DNA of 64,000 nucleotides from Paraburkholderia domus (lineage in GTDB: Bacteria; Pseudomonadota; Gammaproteobacteria; Burkholderiales; Burkholderiaceae): assembly GCF_905220705.1 (NCBI RefSeq), contig NZ_CAJNAT010000002.1, forward strand, positions 536,834-600,833. Direction: 5' to 3'. Shown here in pieces: positions 43,343 through 52,826 of this stretch; the stretch's first letter is position 1; each line of letters begins with the position of its first letter. The position numbers and the translations under genes were made by a program. The notes beneath the pieces are model-generated. The model saw only the letters and a program-made list of their open reading frames with translations. It was not told the origin of the DNA and made no database searches.

Positions 43343-43942
43343 ATGAACGACACCTCCCCTCGCCTCATGCAACCCACACTAATCGGACAAGCCGTCGAAC
43401 TGCGGCCGCTTCAGCAGGAACACGCCCAGGCGCTGCTCGAGGCCGCCGCGGACGGGCAGTTGTGGAACATGAAGCTGACCGTGGTGCCGGGGCCTGAGAC
43501 CGTCGGCAGCTATATTGCAAGCGCGCTCGACGGGCGCGCGGCCGGCACCGTGATGCCGTTTGTGATCGTGCGGCGCGATACCGGTGCGATTGTCGGCAGC
43601 ACGCGCTTCTGGAAGATCGACCAGGTGAACCGGAAGCTGGAAATCGGTCACACGTGGTTGGGCGAATCGGTGCAACGCTCGCGCGTGAATACCGAGGCGA
43701 AGTACCTTCTGCTGAGTCATGCGTTCGAAGCGATGCAGTGTGTGCGTGTGCAATTCACCACGGACGAGCTCAACGAGAAATCAAGAGCGGCGATTCTGCG
43801 GATCGGCGCGAAACAGGAAGGGATTGTCCGGCACGAGCGGATCATGCCGGATGGGCGTAAGCGCAACTCGGTGCGCTTTAGCATCATCGATGAGGAGTGG
43901 GCGGAGGTGAAGGCGATGTTGGAGGGGAAACTCGGGCGGTGA
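43343..43942 (+). CDS. GNAT-family acetyltransferase (RimJ/RimL type)
   Basis: A 199-residue N-acetyltransferase. The segments 'LIGQAVELRPLQQEHAQALL', 'TGAIVGSTRFWKIDQVNRKL', 'EIGHTWLGESVQRSRVNTEA' and 'DELNEKSRAAILRIGAKQEG' follow the RimJ/RimL acetyl-CoA-binding fold. The 'GHTWLGESVQRSRVNTEAK' form is common in proteobacterial GNAT proteins of unknown target. It stands alone after a terminator and converges with the permease gene. Confidence 0.88.
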   Translation: MNDTSPRLMQPTLIGQAVELRPLQQEHAQALLEAAADGQLWNMKLTVVPGPETVGSYIASALDGRAAGTVMPFVIVRRDTGAIVGSTRFWKIDQVNRKLEIGHTWLGESVQRSRVNTEAKYLLLSHAFEAMQCVRVQFTTDELNEKSRAAILRIGAKQEGIVRHERIMPDGRKRNSVRFSIIDEEWAEVKAMLEGKLGR

Positions 43943-44006
43943 GACCCGCCTCACGTAACGCTCGTCACTCGCCGATCAACCGCACACGCCCCCTCCCCAC
44001 GCTCGA

Positions 44007-45029
44007 TCAAACGTGCACATCCCGCTCGCTAAGCGGCTGCGGTGGCGTCGTTGCCGCCGCAAACTCCTCGCGTAGCGCGTCACGCGCTTGATGCCGACGC
44101 ACCCATAACGCGGTAAGAATCGGCACAAGAACCGCCGTCACGAGACACGCGGTCGCGACCATCGCCGTCGCAGCCGGCACCAGCGGCTTGAAGCGCGGAA
44201 TCATCTCGCCGATGATCGCCGGGTTCGCCACCGCGGCCCCCGCCGTCGACGAAGCCGCGAGCCCCGCCGCCCCATTACCACCCGCGATCCAGCGGTCCGC
44301 GAGGATCAGCGGAATGCCCGTCACGACGATCACCCCGAGGCCCAGTACGATGCCCGGCAAGCCGCTCGTGACGATGACATTCAGATCGATGCCGTTGCCG
44401 AGCGCAAAGCCGAAAAACGGAATCAGCGGATGCACGCAGCGGCCAAAGAACTCGCGCAACTCGCTATCGAGATTACCCAGCGCGAAGCCGATCAGGAATG
44501 GCAGCACCGCGCCGACGAAAAGCCGTGGTTCGAAGAAGGCGACACCGGTCGCGCCGAGGATGATCATGCTGACGAGCGGCCCCGATTCGATCGACATCAG
44601 GACGAAAGCGCCCGCCTCCTCCTTGCTGCCGTATTGCTGCATCACCGCCGCATAGAGACCGCCGTTGGTCATGTCCATCGACGTCGTGATCGCGAGCACC
44701 GAGAGGCCGGCGAACAGGCCCGCCTTGACGCCGTCGATCGGAATGAAGTGCGATGCGACCAGCGTAGCGATCCACGCCACTACCATTTTGGTCACGAGCA
44801 GCGTGCCCGACTTACGCAGCACGACGCCGGTTGCCCGCAGGTCGATCGTCGCGCCCATGCAGAAGAACCACACCGCCAGAATCGGCACAGTGCCGGTAAT
44901 CAATCCATTGGTGAACGAACCGAGGTATTTCCCGCCGCCCAGCGCAAACGTGTGGACACAAGCGCCGAGCAGTAACGGCACCAGCATCAGGCCGCCTGGA
45001 ATGCGGTCGATGGCCTTCTTGAGCTTCAT
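44007..45029 (-). CDS. kdgT: 2-keto-3-deoxygluconate permease, KdgT family
   Basis: A 340-residue inner-membrane transporter of the KdgT family, about ten helices, importing 2-keto-3-deoxygluconate from pectin breakdown. Seen are '[20 protein letters not shown]', '[17 protein letters not shown]', '[20 protein letters not shown]' and '[20 protein letters not shown]'. The start at 45029 has GGAGGAGG 4 bases before it, which decides against the codons further upstream. It is divergent from an IclR regulator and a palindrome (45135-45147) lies between them. Confidence 0.9.
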   Translation of the reverse strand: MKLKKAIDRIPGGLMLVPLLLGACVHTFALGGGKYLGSFTNGLITGTVPILAVWFFCMGATIDLRATGVVLRKSGTLLVTKMVVAWIATLVASHFIPIDGVKAGLFAGLSVLAITTSMDMTNGGLYAAVMQQYGSKEEAGAFVLMSIESGPLVSMIILGATGVAFFEPRLFVGAVLPFLIGFALGNLDSELREFFGRCVHPLIPFFGFALGNGIDLNVIVTSGLPGIVLGLGVIVVTGIPLILADRWIAGGNGAAGLAASSTAGAAVANPAIIGEMIPRFKPLVPAATAMVATACLVTAVLVPILTALWVRRHQARDALREEFAAATTPPQPLSERDVHV

Positions 45030-45134
45030 GCCTCCTCCGTGGACTTTGCGTCCAGTTGTCGGGTGGATCACCCGGGATGATGTCCCGTTCTTGCGCCGGG
45101 CGACTCCCTTTCGGCGCAATATAGCACCGAGATA

Positions 45135-45147
45135 GGAACGCCGTTCC
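45135..45147. promoter_or_regulatory. Palindrome upstream of kdgT
   Basis: GGAACGCCGTTCC, a perfect 13-base palindrome (centre C), 106 bases before the kdgT start. It is a likely operator for the divergent IclR-family regulator. A related site follows at 45241. Confidence 0.55.
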
Positions 45148-45240
45148 GCTTCTTATAAGCTTCCTGCCGATCGTTTACCCTCGCATTATTCAAAGCCATC
45201 GTCAGCATTGATGCGGCAGTGCAATATTTTCGGACTGGTG

Positions 45241-45254
45241 TTCCACATTCTGGA
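45241..45254. promoter_or_regulatory. IclR-type operator candidate near the regulator gene
   Basis: TTCCACATTCTGGA, an imperfect palindrome with TCCA/TGGA arms, lying inside the apparent 5' part of the regulator's open frame. Its presence argues that translation starts further downstream. Confidence 0.45.
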
Positions 45255-45332
45255 TTCTGCGCTACAGTCGAGAACAAACCGATGCCGCAATACCGCGCGG
45301 GTTGTAATCGGATTGGCATCAGTCAACAGGGA

Positions 45333-46226
45333 ATGACGGAAATGGCAGCAATGGGCAAGCAGCGCAGGGACGACGACGTCGCGCAGTTGCAAGACGCGGA
45401 CAGCACGGGCGGCGGAGCCAATGACCGAAGTGAATCTGCTTCGTCGATCGGCAGGGTCTTCGCGATTCTCGGCGCAATCGGCGACAGTGGGCAGATCGGC
45501 ATCAGCGAGTTGTCGCAGCGGCTCGGCATGTCGAAGACCACCGTACACCGGGTGATCCAGACGCTGAAAGCGCTCGGCTATGTAACGCAGGAAGTCGAAA
45601 CCGAGCGCTACCGGCTGACGATCCGCCTGTTCGAACTCGGTGCGAAGGCACTGGAGAGCGTCGATCTCGTGCGCGAGGCCGACGTCGAGATGCGCCGCAT
45701 CGGCCAGGCGACTCGCGAGGCGGTTCACCTCGGCGCGTTCGACGAAGATGCGATCATCTACATCCACAAGATCGATGCCGATTACGGGCTGCGTATGCAA
45801 TCGCGAATCGGCCGCCGCAATCCACTGCACAGCACGGCGATCGGCAAGGTGCTGCTCGCGTGGATGGACTCGGCTGAAGCGCGCGAAGTCCTCTCGCACG
45901 TGGAATTTCGCAAGTCGACGCAAAAGTCGCTCGCCTCCGCCGATGCCGTGCTAAGCATCCTGCCGCGCGTGCGCGAGCAAGGCTACGGCGAGGACAACGA
46001 GGAGCAGGAGGAAGGGCTGCAGTGTCTTGCGGTGCCGGTGTTCGACCGCTTCGGCCGCGTGATCGCCGGCCTGTCAATTTCGTTCCCGACAATGCGTTGT
46101 GGCGCAGACACGAAATCGCACTACGTCGCGCTACTCAAGCAATCGGGGCTCGCCATCTCGACGCGGCTCGGCTATCGCGAAGCGACAGCGCCGGAGCATG
46201 CAACTGTCGAGCAGGGCTCAGCTTAA
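45333..46226 (+). CDS. IclR-family transcription regulator (KdgR-like)
   Basis: A regulator of about 297 residues. The winged helix is 'ISELSQRLGMSKTTVHRVIQ', then the IclR effector domain ('RYRLTIRLFELGAKALESVD', 'RIGRRNPLHSTAIGKVLLAW', 'GLQCLAVPVFDRFGRVIAGL'). Three in-frame ATGs near 45333-45351 could all be starts; 45333 is given. The open frame reaching 45219 would cover the putative operator. Its neighbour kdgT suggests it is the KdgR that senses ketodeoxygluconate. The N-terminal part before the helix is low-complexity. Confidence 0.85.
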   Translation: MTEMAAMGKQRRDDDVAQLQDADSTGGGANDRSESASSIGRVFAILGAIGDSGQIGISELSQRLGMSKTTVHRVIQTLKALGYVTQEVETERYRLTIRLFELGAKALESVDLVREADVEMRRIGQATREAVHLGAFDEDAIIYIHKIDADYGLRMQSRIGRRNPLHSTAIGKVLLAWMDSAEAREVLSHVEFRKSTQKSLASADAVLSILPRVREQGYGEDNEEQEEGLQCLAVPVFDRFGRVIAGLSISFPTMRCGADTKSHYVALLKQSGLAISTRLGYREATAPEHATVEQGSA

Positions 46227-46245
46227 AACACGAAAGCGCCACAAA

Positions 46246-46266
46246 GGGCGCCTCAATCAGGCGCCC
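46246..46266. terminator. Stem-loop between convergent genes
   Basis: GGGCGCCT-CAATC-AGGCGCCC, an 8-bp perfect stem 20 bases after the regulator stop. No T-run follows, so its strength as a terminator is uncertain. Confidence 0.55.
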
Positions 46267-46367
46267 ATCGCTCTCTCACGCAGGCCGGCGCAATCTGCGA
46301 TTCGCCATGCCGCGCAGCGCACACCGTCTGCCAACGCAAAGCGGCCCGAACACATCATCGGGCACAT

Positions 46368-47189
46368 TCACCAGGCAAAGCTCCCCAACTCGATTTCCCG
46401 AACCGGCGCATGCAACCTGGCGTGCCCCGCTTCATCGCCCAGCAGCGCCTCAGTAATCGTCTCGCGATACACATGGAAATCGTAGCTCGAACGGCTGCGT
46501 GGCCGCGGCAGCGCGATCTGCACGACGCTCGCGATCGTGCCCGGCCGGGCTTTCATCACCACCACGCGATCGGCGAGAAACACCGCCTCATCGACATCGT
46601 GCGTCACCAGCACCGTCGTGATGCGCTCACGTTCGCGAATCCGCAATAGTTCATCCTGCATCTGATGACGCGTCAGGGCGTCGAGCGCGCCGAACGGTTC
46701 ATCGAGCGTGAGGATGCGGGGACTTGCCACCAGACCTCGCGCAATCGCCACACGCTGCGCCATGCCGCCTGACAGTTGATGCGGCAGCGCGTCCTCGAAG
46801 CCTTGCAGACCGACCAGGCGAACCGCTTCCGCCACCCGCGACCGCAGCGTTTCTTCCGGCACATGCTGCGCGGCAAGACCGAGCGCAACGTTGCGTGTCA
46901 CCGAGAGCCAGGGAAACAGCCGATGCTCCTGAAACACGATCCCACGCTCGGCGCCGATGCCCCGCACCGGCGCACCGTCGACCAGAATCTCGCCATCGAA
47001 GCCTGCGTCCAGGCCGACCAGCAGCCGCAACAAGGTCGACTTGCCGCAACCGCTGGCGCCGACGATCGCCACAAACTCTCCTTCGGCGATATCGAGCGAA
47101 AAATCACGAATCGCCTCGTAGGCGCGGCCATTGACGTCGAAAGTCCGGCCGACGTGCCGGAACGAAACCACCGGTTGCGGATGACTCAT
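46368..47189 (-). CDS. ABC-transporter ATPase, sulfonate/sulfate-ester type
   Basis: A 273-residue ATP-binding subunit like SsuB/TauB/AtsC. Walker A GASGCGKST, signature 'HQLSGGMAQRVAIARGLVAS', Walker B 'ILTLDEPFGALDALTR', H-loop 'VLVTHDVDEAV'. The start is at MSHPQPVVSF with GAGGG just upstream. It closes the nine-gene sulfate-ester operon and would energise the double-domain permease encoded at 51143-52675. The 5' extension of the open frame is not family-like. Confidence 0.93.
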   Translation of the reverse strand: MSHPQPVVSFRHVGRTFDVNGRAYEAIRDFSLDIAEGEFVAIVGASGCGKSTLLRLLVGLDAGFDGEILVDGAPVRGIGAERGIVFQEHRLFPWLSVTRNVALGLAAQHVPEETLRSRVAEAVRLVGLQGFEDALPHQLSGGMAQRVAIARGLVASPRILTLDEPFGALDALTRHQMQDELLRIRERERITTVLVTHDVDEAVFLADRVVVMKARPGTIASVVQIALPRPRSRSSYDFHVYRETITEALLGDEAGHARLHAPVREIELGSFAW

Positions 47190-47259
47190 CACAGACCCTC
47201 GCGAAGCGTTTTCATGAACCAGCTTGCTGCCCATTCCCTTGCCCACCCTATTGCCCAAC

Positions 47260-47688
47260 TCATTGCGCGCCGGCCGGCTCGGACACCAGCGCGATTTTCG
47301 TGAAACCGGCTTCGTTGATTTCCCCCATCGCCTGCAGCACGTTCCCGTACGGCAGACCTTTATCGCCGCGAATCTCGACGCGCCTTTCATGATCGCCCGA
47401 CGTTTCGCGCGTCAGCGTACCGACGAGTTGCGCGCCGCTCACCTGGGTTTTATCGACATACACCGACCCGTCGCGCTTCAGACTGATCGCCACCGGCGGC
47501 TTGTCTTCGCTGAGCGGTTTAGCCTTGGCAGTGGGCAGATCGACTTTCACGCCCTGCGCCATCAGCGGCGCGGCCACCATGAAAACGATCAGGAGTACGA
47601 GCATCACGTCGACGAGCGGCGTCACGTTGATCTCGCTGACCGGCGCGGCGATGCGTCCGGCTTGCGCGGCTGGAATGCGGGCAGCCAT
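47260..47688 (-). CDS. exbD: ExbD-type biopolymer transport protein
   Basis: A 142-residue inner-membrane protein with one helix: 'NVTPLVDVMLVLLIVFMVAA' carries the conserved Asp for proton flow. The periplasmic domain follows ('VDLPTAKAKPLSEDKPPVAI'). It works with ExbB and TonB to drive the TonB-dependent receptor of the same operon. The start at MAARIPAAQA is 1 base after the exbB stop region. Confidence 0.93.
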   Translation of the reverse strand: MAARIPAAQAGRIAAPVSEINVTPLVDVMLVLLIVFMVAAPLMAQGVKVDLPTAKAKPLSEDKPPVAISLKRDGSVYVDKTQVSGAQLVGTLTRETSGDHERRVEIRGDKGLPYGNVLQAMGEINEAGFTKIALVSEPAGAQ

Positions 47689-47689
47689 T

Positions 47690-48505
47690 TCAAGCACCTC
47701 CGGTGACGGTGCGAACGGCGGCGTGCAATTCGGGGCGTGTGTGCTTCTCGTGAACCGCATGCTCAGGCGTATGGTCGCTCGAAGCATGCTCGGCATCCAC
47801 GACAAAATCTCCCGCTTCCAGTTGCCTCGACAACTGCACTTCGACGAGACCCGTCAACGTATCGAGCCGGTTCGCATATGCGTTCAGATCGCCCGACGCG
47901 CGGTTGTACGCCACCACCGCAGGAATCGCGGCGACCAACCCGAGCGCGGTGGCGAACAGCGCTTCCGCAATCCCCGGCGCGACCACCGCAAGACTGGTGT
48001 TATTGCTCGCGGCGATCCCCTGAAACGCGTTGATGATCCCCCACACCGTGCCGAACAGGCCGACGAACGGTGCGACCGAACCGACTGTCGCGAGTACCGG
48101 CAACCCGCGTTGCAGTTGCTCGATTTCGACGCCGCGTGTAATCAGCGCGACCCGCGCGACGCGCTCCTTTAGGCTCTCGCGGCCCGACTCGCTGTGTTGC
48201 AAGCCTTGCCGCCAGGTTTCGCGCCACTCGCCGACCACCGCACGGTAGACGCGTGCAAACGGATCGTCGGCGAATTCGCCGAGCGCGCTCGCGAGTTGCG
48301 CAAGCGAGCGCTGCGTCTGCAATAGCGCAAGCCAGCGCGCGGCGCGCCGCTGCAACGCACGAAAGCGAAACAGCTTGTCGACGATCACGCCCCAGCTCGC
48401 CACCGACGCCAGCGCGAGCAGCACCATGATGGATTTGACGATCAGATCCGCTTGCGCGAACAACTGCAGCGGCGAGAGATGAGCAGCAACATTGGCAGGG
48501 TTCAT
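47690..48505 (-). CDS. exbB: ExbB/TolQ-type proton channel
   Basis: A 271-residue protein with three helices. 'DLIVKSIMVLLALASVASWG' is the first; 'VGSVAPFVGLFGTVWGIINA' and 'LFATALGLVAAIPAVVAYNR' form the channel and match ExbB/TolQ. A His/Glu/Asp-rich tail (about residues 240-265) is unusual. It lies between exbD and tonB in a dedicated energy-transduction set. Confidence 0.93.
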   Translation of the reverse strand: MNPANVAAHLSPLQLFAQADLIVKSIMVLLALASVASWGVIVDKLFRFRALQRRAARWLALLQTQRSLAQLASALGEFADDPFARVYRAVVGEWRETWRQGLQHSESGRESLKERVARVALITRGVEIEQLQRGLPVLATVGSVAPFVGLFGTVWGIINAFQGIAASNNTSLAVVAPGIAEALFATALGLVAAIPAVVAYNRASGDLNAYANRLDTLTGLVEVQLSRQLEAGDFVVDAEHASSDHTPEHAVHEKHTRPELHAAVRTVTGGA

Positions 48506-48548
48506 GGCAGTTCTCCAGAATGCATCACAAGATGAAGATGAAGCAGGA

Positions 48549-49352
48549 TCAATCGGTCAGTTGATAAACGATCGTGCCGGCGAGGCGGTACGCACTTGCG
48601 CCGAGATCGGGCGGTTTTGGAAACGGCGCTGCGGATTTGATCGCTTCGCGGGCGGCGTCGTCGAGCAGATCGCTGCCCGAGGGCGTGATGTCCAGATGCA
48701 TGACATGTCCTTCCGCATCGAGCGTGAGCTTGTACGCAATGCGGCCTTCCTCGTGACGCAGACGCGCGGCACGGGGATAACTGTCCGCGGCATAGCGGTT
48801 GATACGCTCGAATACTCTCGCGACGTAGTCGCTCGGGATGCCGTTGGTGTCGATCACGCGCGGCTTCGGCGGAGTCGAAGCCTCAGTGGCGGCAGCGGGC
48901 GCAGAAGGTGCCGCAACGGGTTGTGCGACGCTGGGCGGCGTATTCGCGATTGCCGACGCCGCGGCCGGTGTGGGCACCGCATGCGTGGCCGGCGTACTGA
49001 CCGGCGCCGCGTGGGTCACCGGACTCGCATGCTGCGGCTGGGGCGCTGCCGGCCTCACCCGTTGCAGCGGCGGCGTCGGCTTGAGCGGCTGCGGTGGCGT
49101 CACAGGCTGCGCAGGTTGAGGCGTCACCAACGGCTGCGGAATCTCAGGCCGCGCCAGCGTCAACTCGATGGTGCGCGCCCGCGGCGGCGGTTCCGGTGCG
49201 TGTGACCACACCAGATACAGCGCGGCAAACAGCGCACCGTGCAGTGCCACCGACACCGCCGTGCCGGTCCGCACGTGACGACGCCTCGCACCACCGTGCT
49301 CGTCGGCGAATGACGCCCCAAGCGCGGGTTCGTACAACATTGATGTGCTCAC
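48549..49352 (-). CDS. tonB: TonB protein
   Basis: A 267-residue TonB. One N-terminal helix ('VSVALHGALFAALYLVW'), a Pro/Ala/Thr-rich span of the periplasm (about residues 70-165) and a C-terminal domain 'YPRAARLRHEEGRIAYKLTL' with 'DAEGHVMHLDITPSG'. The position beside exbB/exbD and upstream of the receptor points to a private system. A canonical TonB elsewhere is presumed. Confidence 0.92.
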   Translation of the reverse strand: MSTSMLYEPALGASFADEHGGARRRHVRTGTAVSVALHGALFAALYLVWSHAPEPPPRARTIELTLARPEIPQPLVTPQPAQPVTPPQPLKPTPPLQRVRPAAPQPQHASPVTHAAPVSTPATHAVPTPAAASAIANTPPSVAQPVAAPSAPAAATEASTPPKPRVIDTNGIPSDYVARVFERINRYAADSYPRAARLRHEEGRIAYKLTLDAEGHVMHLDITPSGSDLLDDAAREAIKSAAPFPKPPDLGASAYRLAGTIVYQLTD

Positions 49353-49404
49353 GTGGGACTCCTCCTAAGCAGTAGCTGCAAGCGCAGCCATCATCGTCAG
49401 GTGC

Positions 49405-51066
<1,662 letters not shown>

Positions 51067-51142
51067 TCACAAATATCAATTCGCTATTGAGTCGCGCCAT
51101 GAGCCGTCGCAATGTCACCGTCAGGCCCCGGAAAATCCGCTT

Positions 51143-52675
51143 CTAGCGCGGCCCGCGCCAACGCGTAGCCGATGCTTCGAGCCGTCCGCCAAGCCAGCCG
51201 AACAGCGCGCCGAGCGCGCCGACCACCCCCGCCGCGCTCAACAACCGGTCCATACGGAACAGTTGCTGCGCATCGAGCATGAAGCTGCCGATGCCCACGC
51301 CCGACGGCATGAAATACTCCGCACCAATCGCGCCGAGCCACGCGTAGACAAGTGCGAGACGCAAGCCGGCAAACACGCCCGGCACGATCGCGGGCAGAAT
51401 CAGCCAGCGCAGCCGTTGTACGAAATCGAGCCGCAGCGTCTGCGCAACTTCGGCAAGTTGCGGCGAGAGGTTTTCAACAGCGCGAGCGGTCGCCACCACC
51501 ATCGGAAAGAACGCGGCGAGCGCGACGAAGATCACCTTCGCGAGATTGTCGATACCGGCCCACGCGGTGAGAAGCGGAATCCAGGCGAAAATCGCAACCT
51601 GCCGCAGTGCGGCGAGCGTCGGGCCGACGGTACGCCGCAGCGAGGCGTTAAGGCCGAGTGCAAGGCCGGATAGAACACCGATCGTCGCGCCGAGTGCGAG
51701 CCCTTCGATCGAGCGCAGCAACGTGTGCAATAGCGGGATCGGTAATGCGCCGCTTTTCACGTCGTGCCATGTGCTTGTCAACACAAGCAGCGGTGCCAGC
51801 AGGATACGGGCGTCGACCCAATGCTCATGCGCGGCCACGCTCCATGCGAGGACCGCGACCATCGGCAGCACTGCGCCGTAGCCGTATGCGAGCCAACCAC
51901 GCTTTGCATGCGTGACGTGCTCCGCCAACGCAACGCGCGGCCAGCGAACCACGCGCCGATCCAAAGCATGAATCCCGTAGTCCATCGTGAAACCGACCGC
52001 GCCGATCACGGCGATGCACACGAACACGATGTCGAGCTGGAACATCTGGCGCCCCCACACCATCAGGTAACCGATCCCCTCGGACGACGCGAGCAGTTCG
52101 ACCGCGATCAGCGTGAGCCACCCCTGCGCCAGCCCGAGACGCAGCCCCGTCAGAAACGGCGGCAGCGCAGCCGGCACGGTCAACAACCGCACGCTCTGCC
52201 CGCGCGGCAAACGCAACACTGCCGCCATCTCGCGCAGGCGCGGCGGCACGGTGCGAACGCCGAGTTGCGTATGAATCGCCACCGGCACCAGCACGGCTTT
52301 GAGGATCAACACCACTTTTAGCGACTCGCCGATACCAAGCACCACCATCAGGAGTGGCAACCACGCGAGCGTCGGAATCTGAGCGAGCGCATAGAAGCTG
52401 GGCGCGATCACCGCGTCGACGGTACGGTTCGTGCCCATCGCGGCGCCGAGCAGCGTGCCGCCCAGCACGCCCGCGGCGAGACCGAACGCGAGGCGTCTCA
52501 AGCTGATGAACAGATTGGCCACGAGGTTGTCGCCAAACAGTTCGGCGGCGGTTTGCCAGACCAGTTCGGGCGTCGGCAGGATCTGCGGCGACATCCACTG
52601 ATGATGCGACGCGAACCACCACAACGTGTACAACAGCACCGGCAGCGTCCATGCGGACAGGCCGCGCCAACTCAC
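51143..52675 (-). CDS. ABC permease with two fused permease domains
   Basis: A protein of about 510 residues with twelve or so helices. It has two homologous permease halves: the first with 'GGTLLGAAMGTNRTVDAVIA' and 'LREMAAVLRLPRGQSVRLLT', the second with 'IGVLSGLALGLNASLRRTVG' and 'LAEVAQTLRLDFVQRLRWLI'. Each half carries an EAA-like loop. Usually SsuC/TauC permeases are single and dimerise; here both halves are in one chain. GTG at 52675 is favoured (AGGCGG before it); no ATG is available, and an open frame runs on to 53137 through the receptor gene. It matches the AtsB-type permease of sulfate-ester uptake. Confidence 0.85.
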   Translation of the reverse strand: MSWRGLSAWTLPVLLYTLWWFASHHQWMSPQILPTPELVWQTAAELFGDNLVANLFISLRRLAFGLAAGVLGGTLLGAAMGTNRTVDAVIAPSFYALAQIPTLAWLPLLMVVLGIGESLKVVLILKAVLVPVAIHTQLGVRTVPPRLREMAAVLRLPRGQSVRLLTVPAALPPFLTGLRLGLAQGWLTLIAVELLASSEGIGYLMVWGRQMFQLDIVFVCIAVIGAVGFTMDYGIHALDRRVVRWPRVALAEHVTHAKRGWLAYGYGAVLPMVAVLAWSVAAHEHWVDARILLAPLLVLTSTWHDVKSGALPIPLLHTLLRSIEGLALGATIGVLSGLALGLNASLRRTVGPTLAALRQVAIFAWIPLLTAWAGIDNLAKVIFVALAAFFPMVVATARAVENLSPQLAEVAQTLRLDFVQRLRWLILPAIVPGVFAGLRLALVYAWLGAIGAEYFMPSGVGIGSFMLDAQQLFRMDRLLSAAGVVGALGALFGWLGGRLEASATRWRGPR

Positions 52676-52826
52676 CGCGCCCGTTCCGCCTGGACTGCGC
52701 TTGCGGTGGTCAGCCGTCGAGCGCGACGGTGCTGACGGCCACCATGACAATCGCGGCGATGGCGGATTCGAAGTGGATAGAGTCGGTCTCAAGTTCGTGG
52801 TCCCTGAAGAGCGGCAGCCGGGCTGC

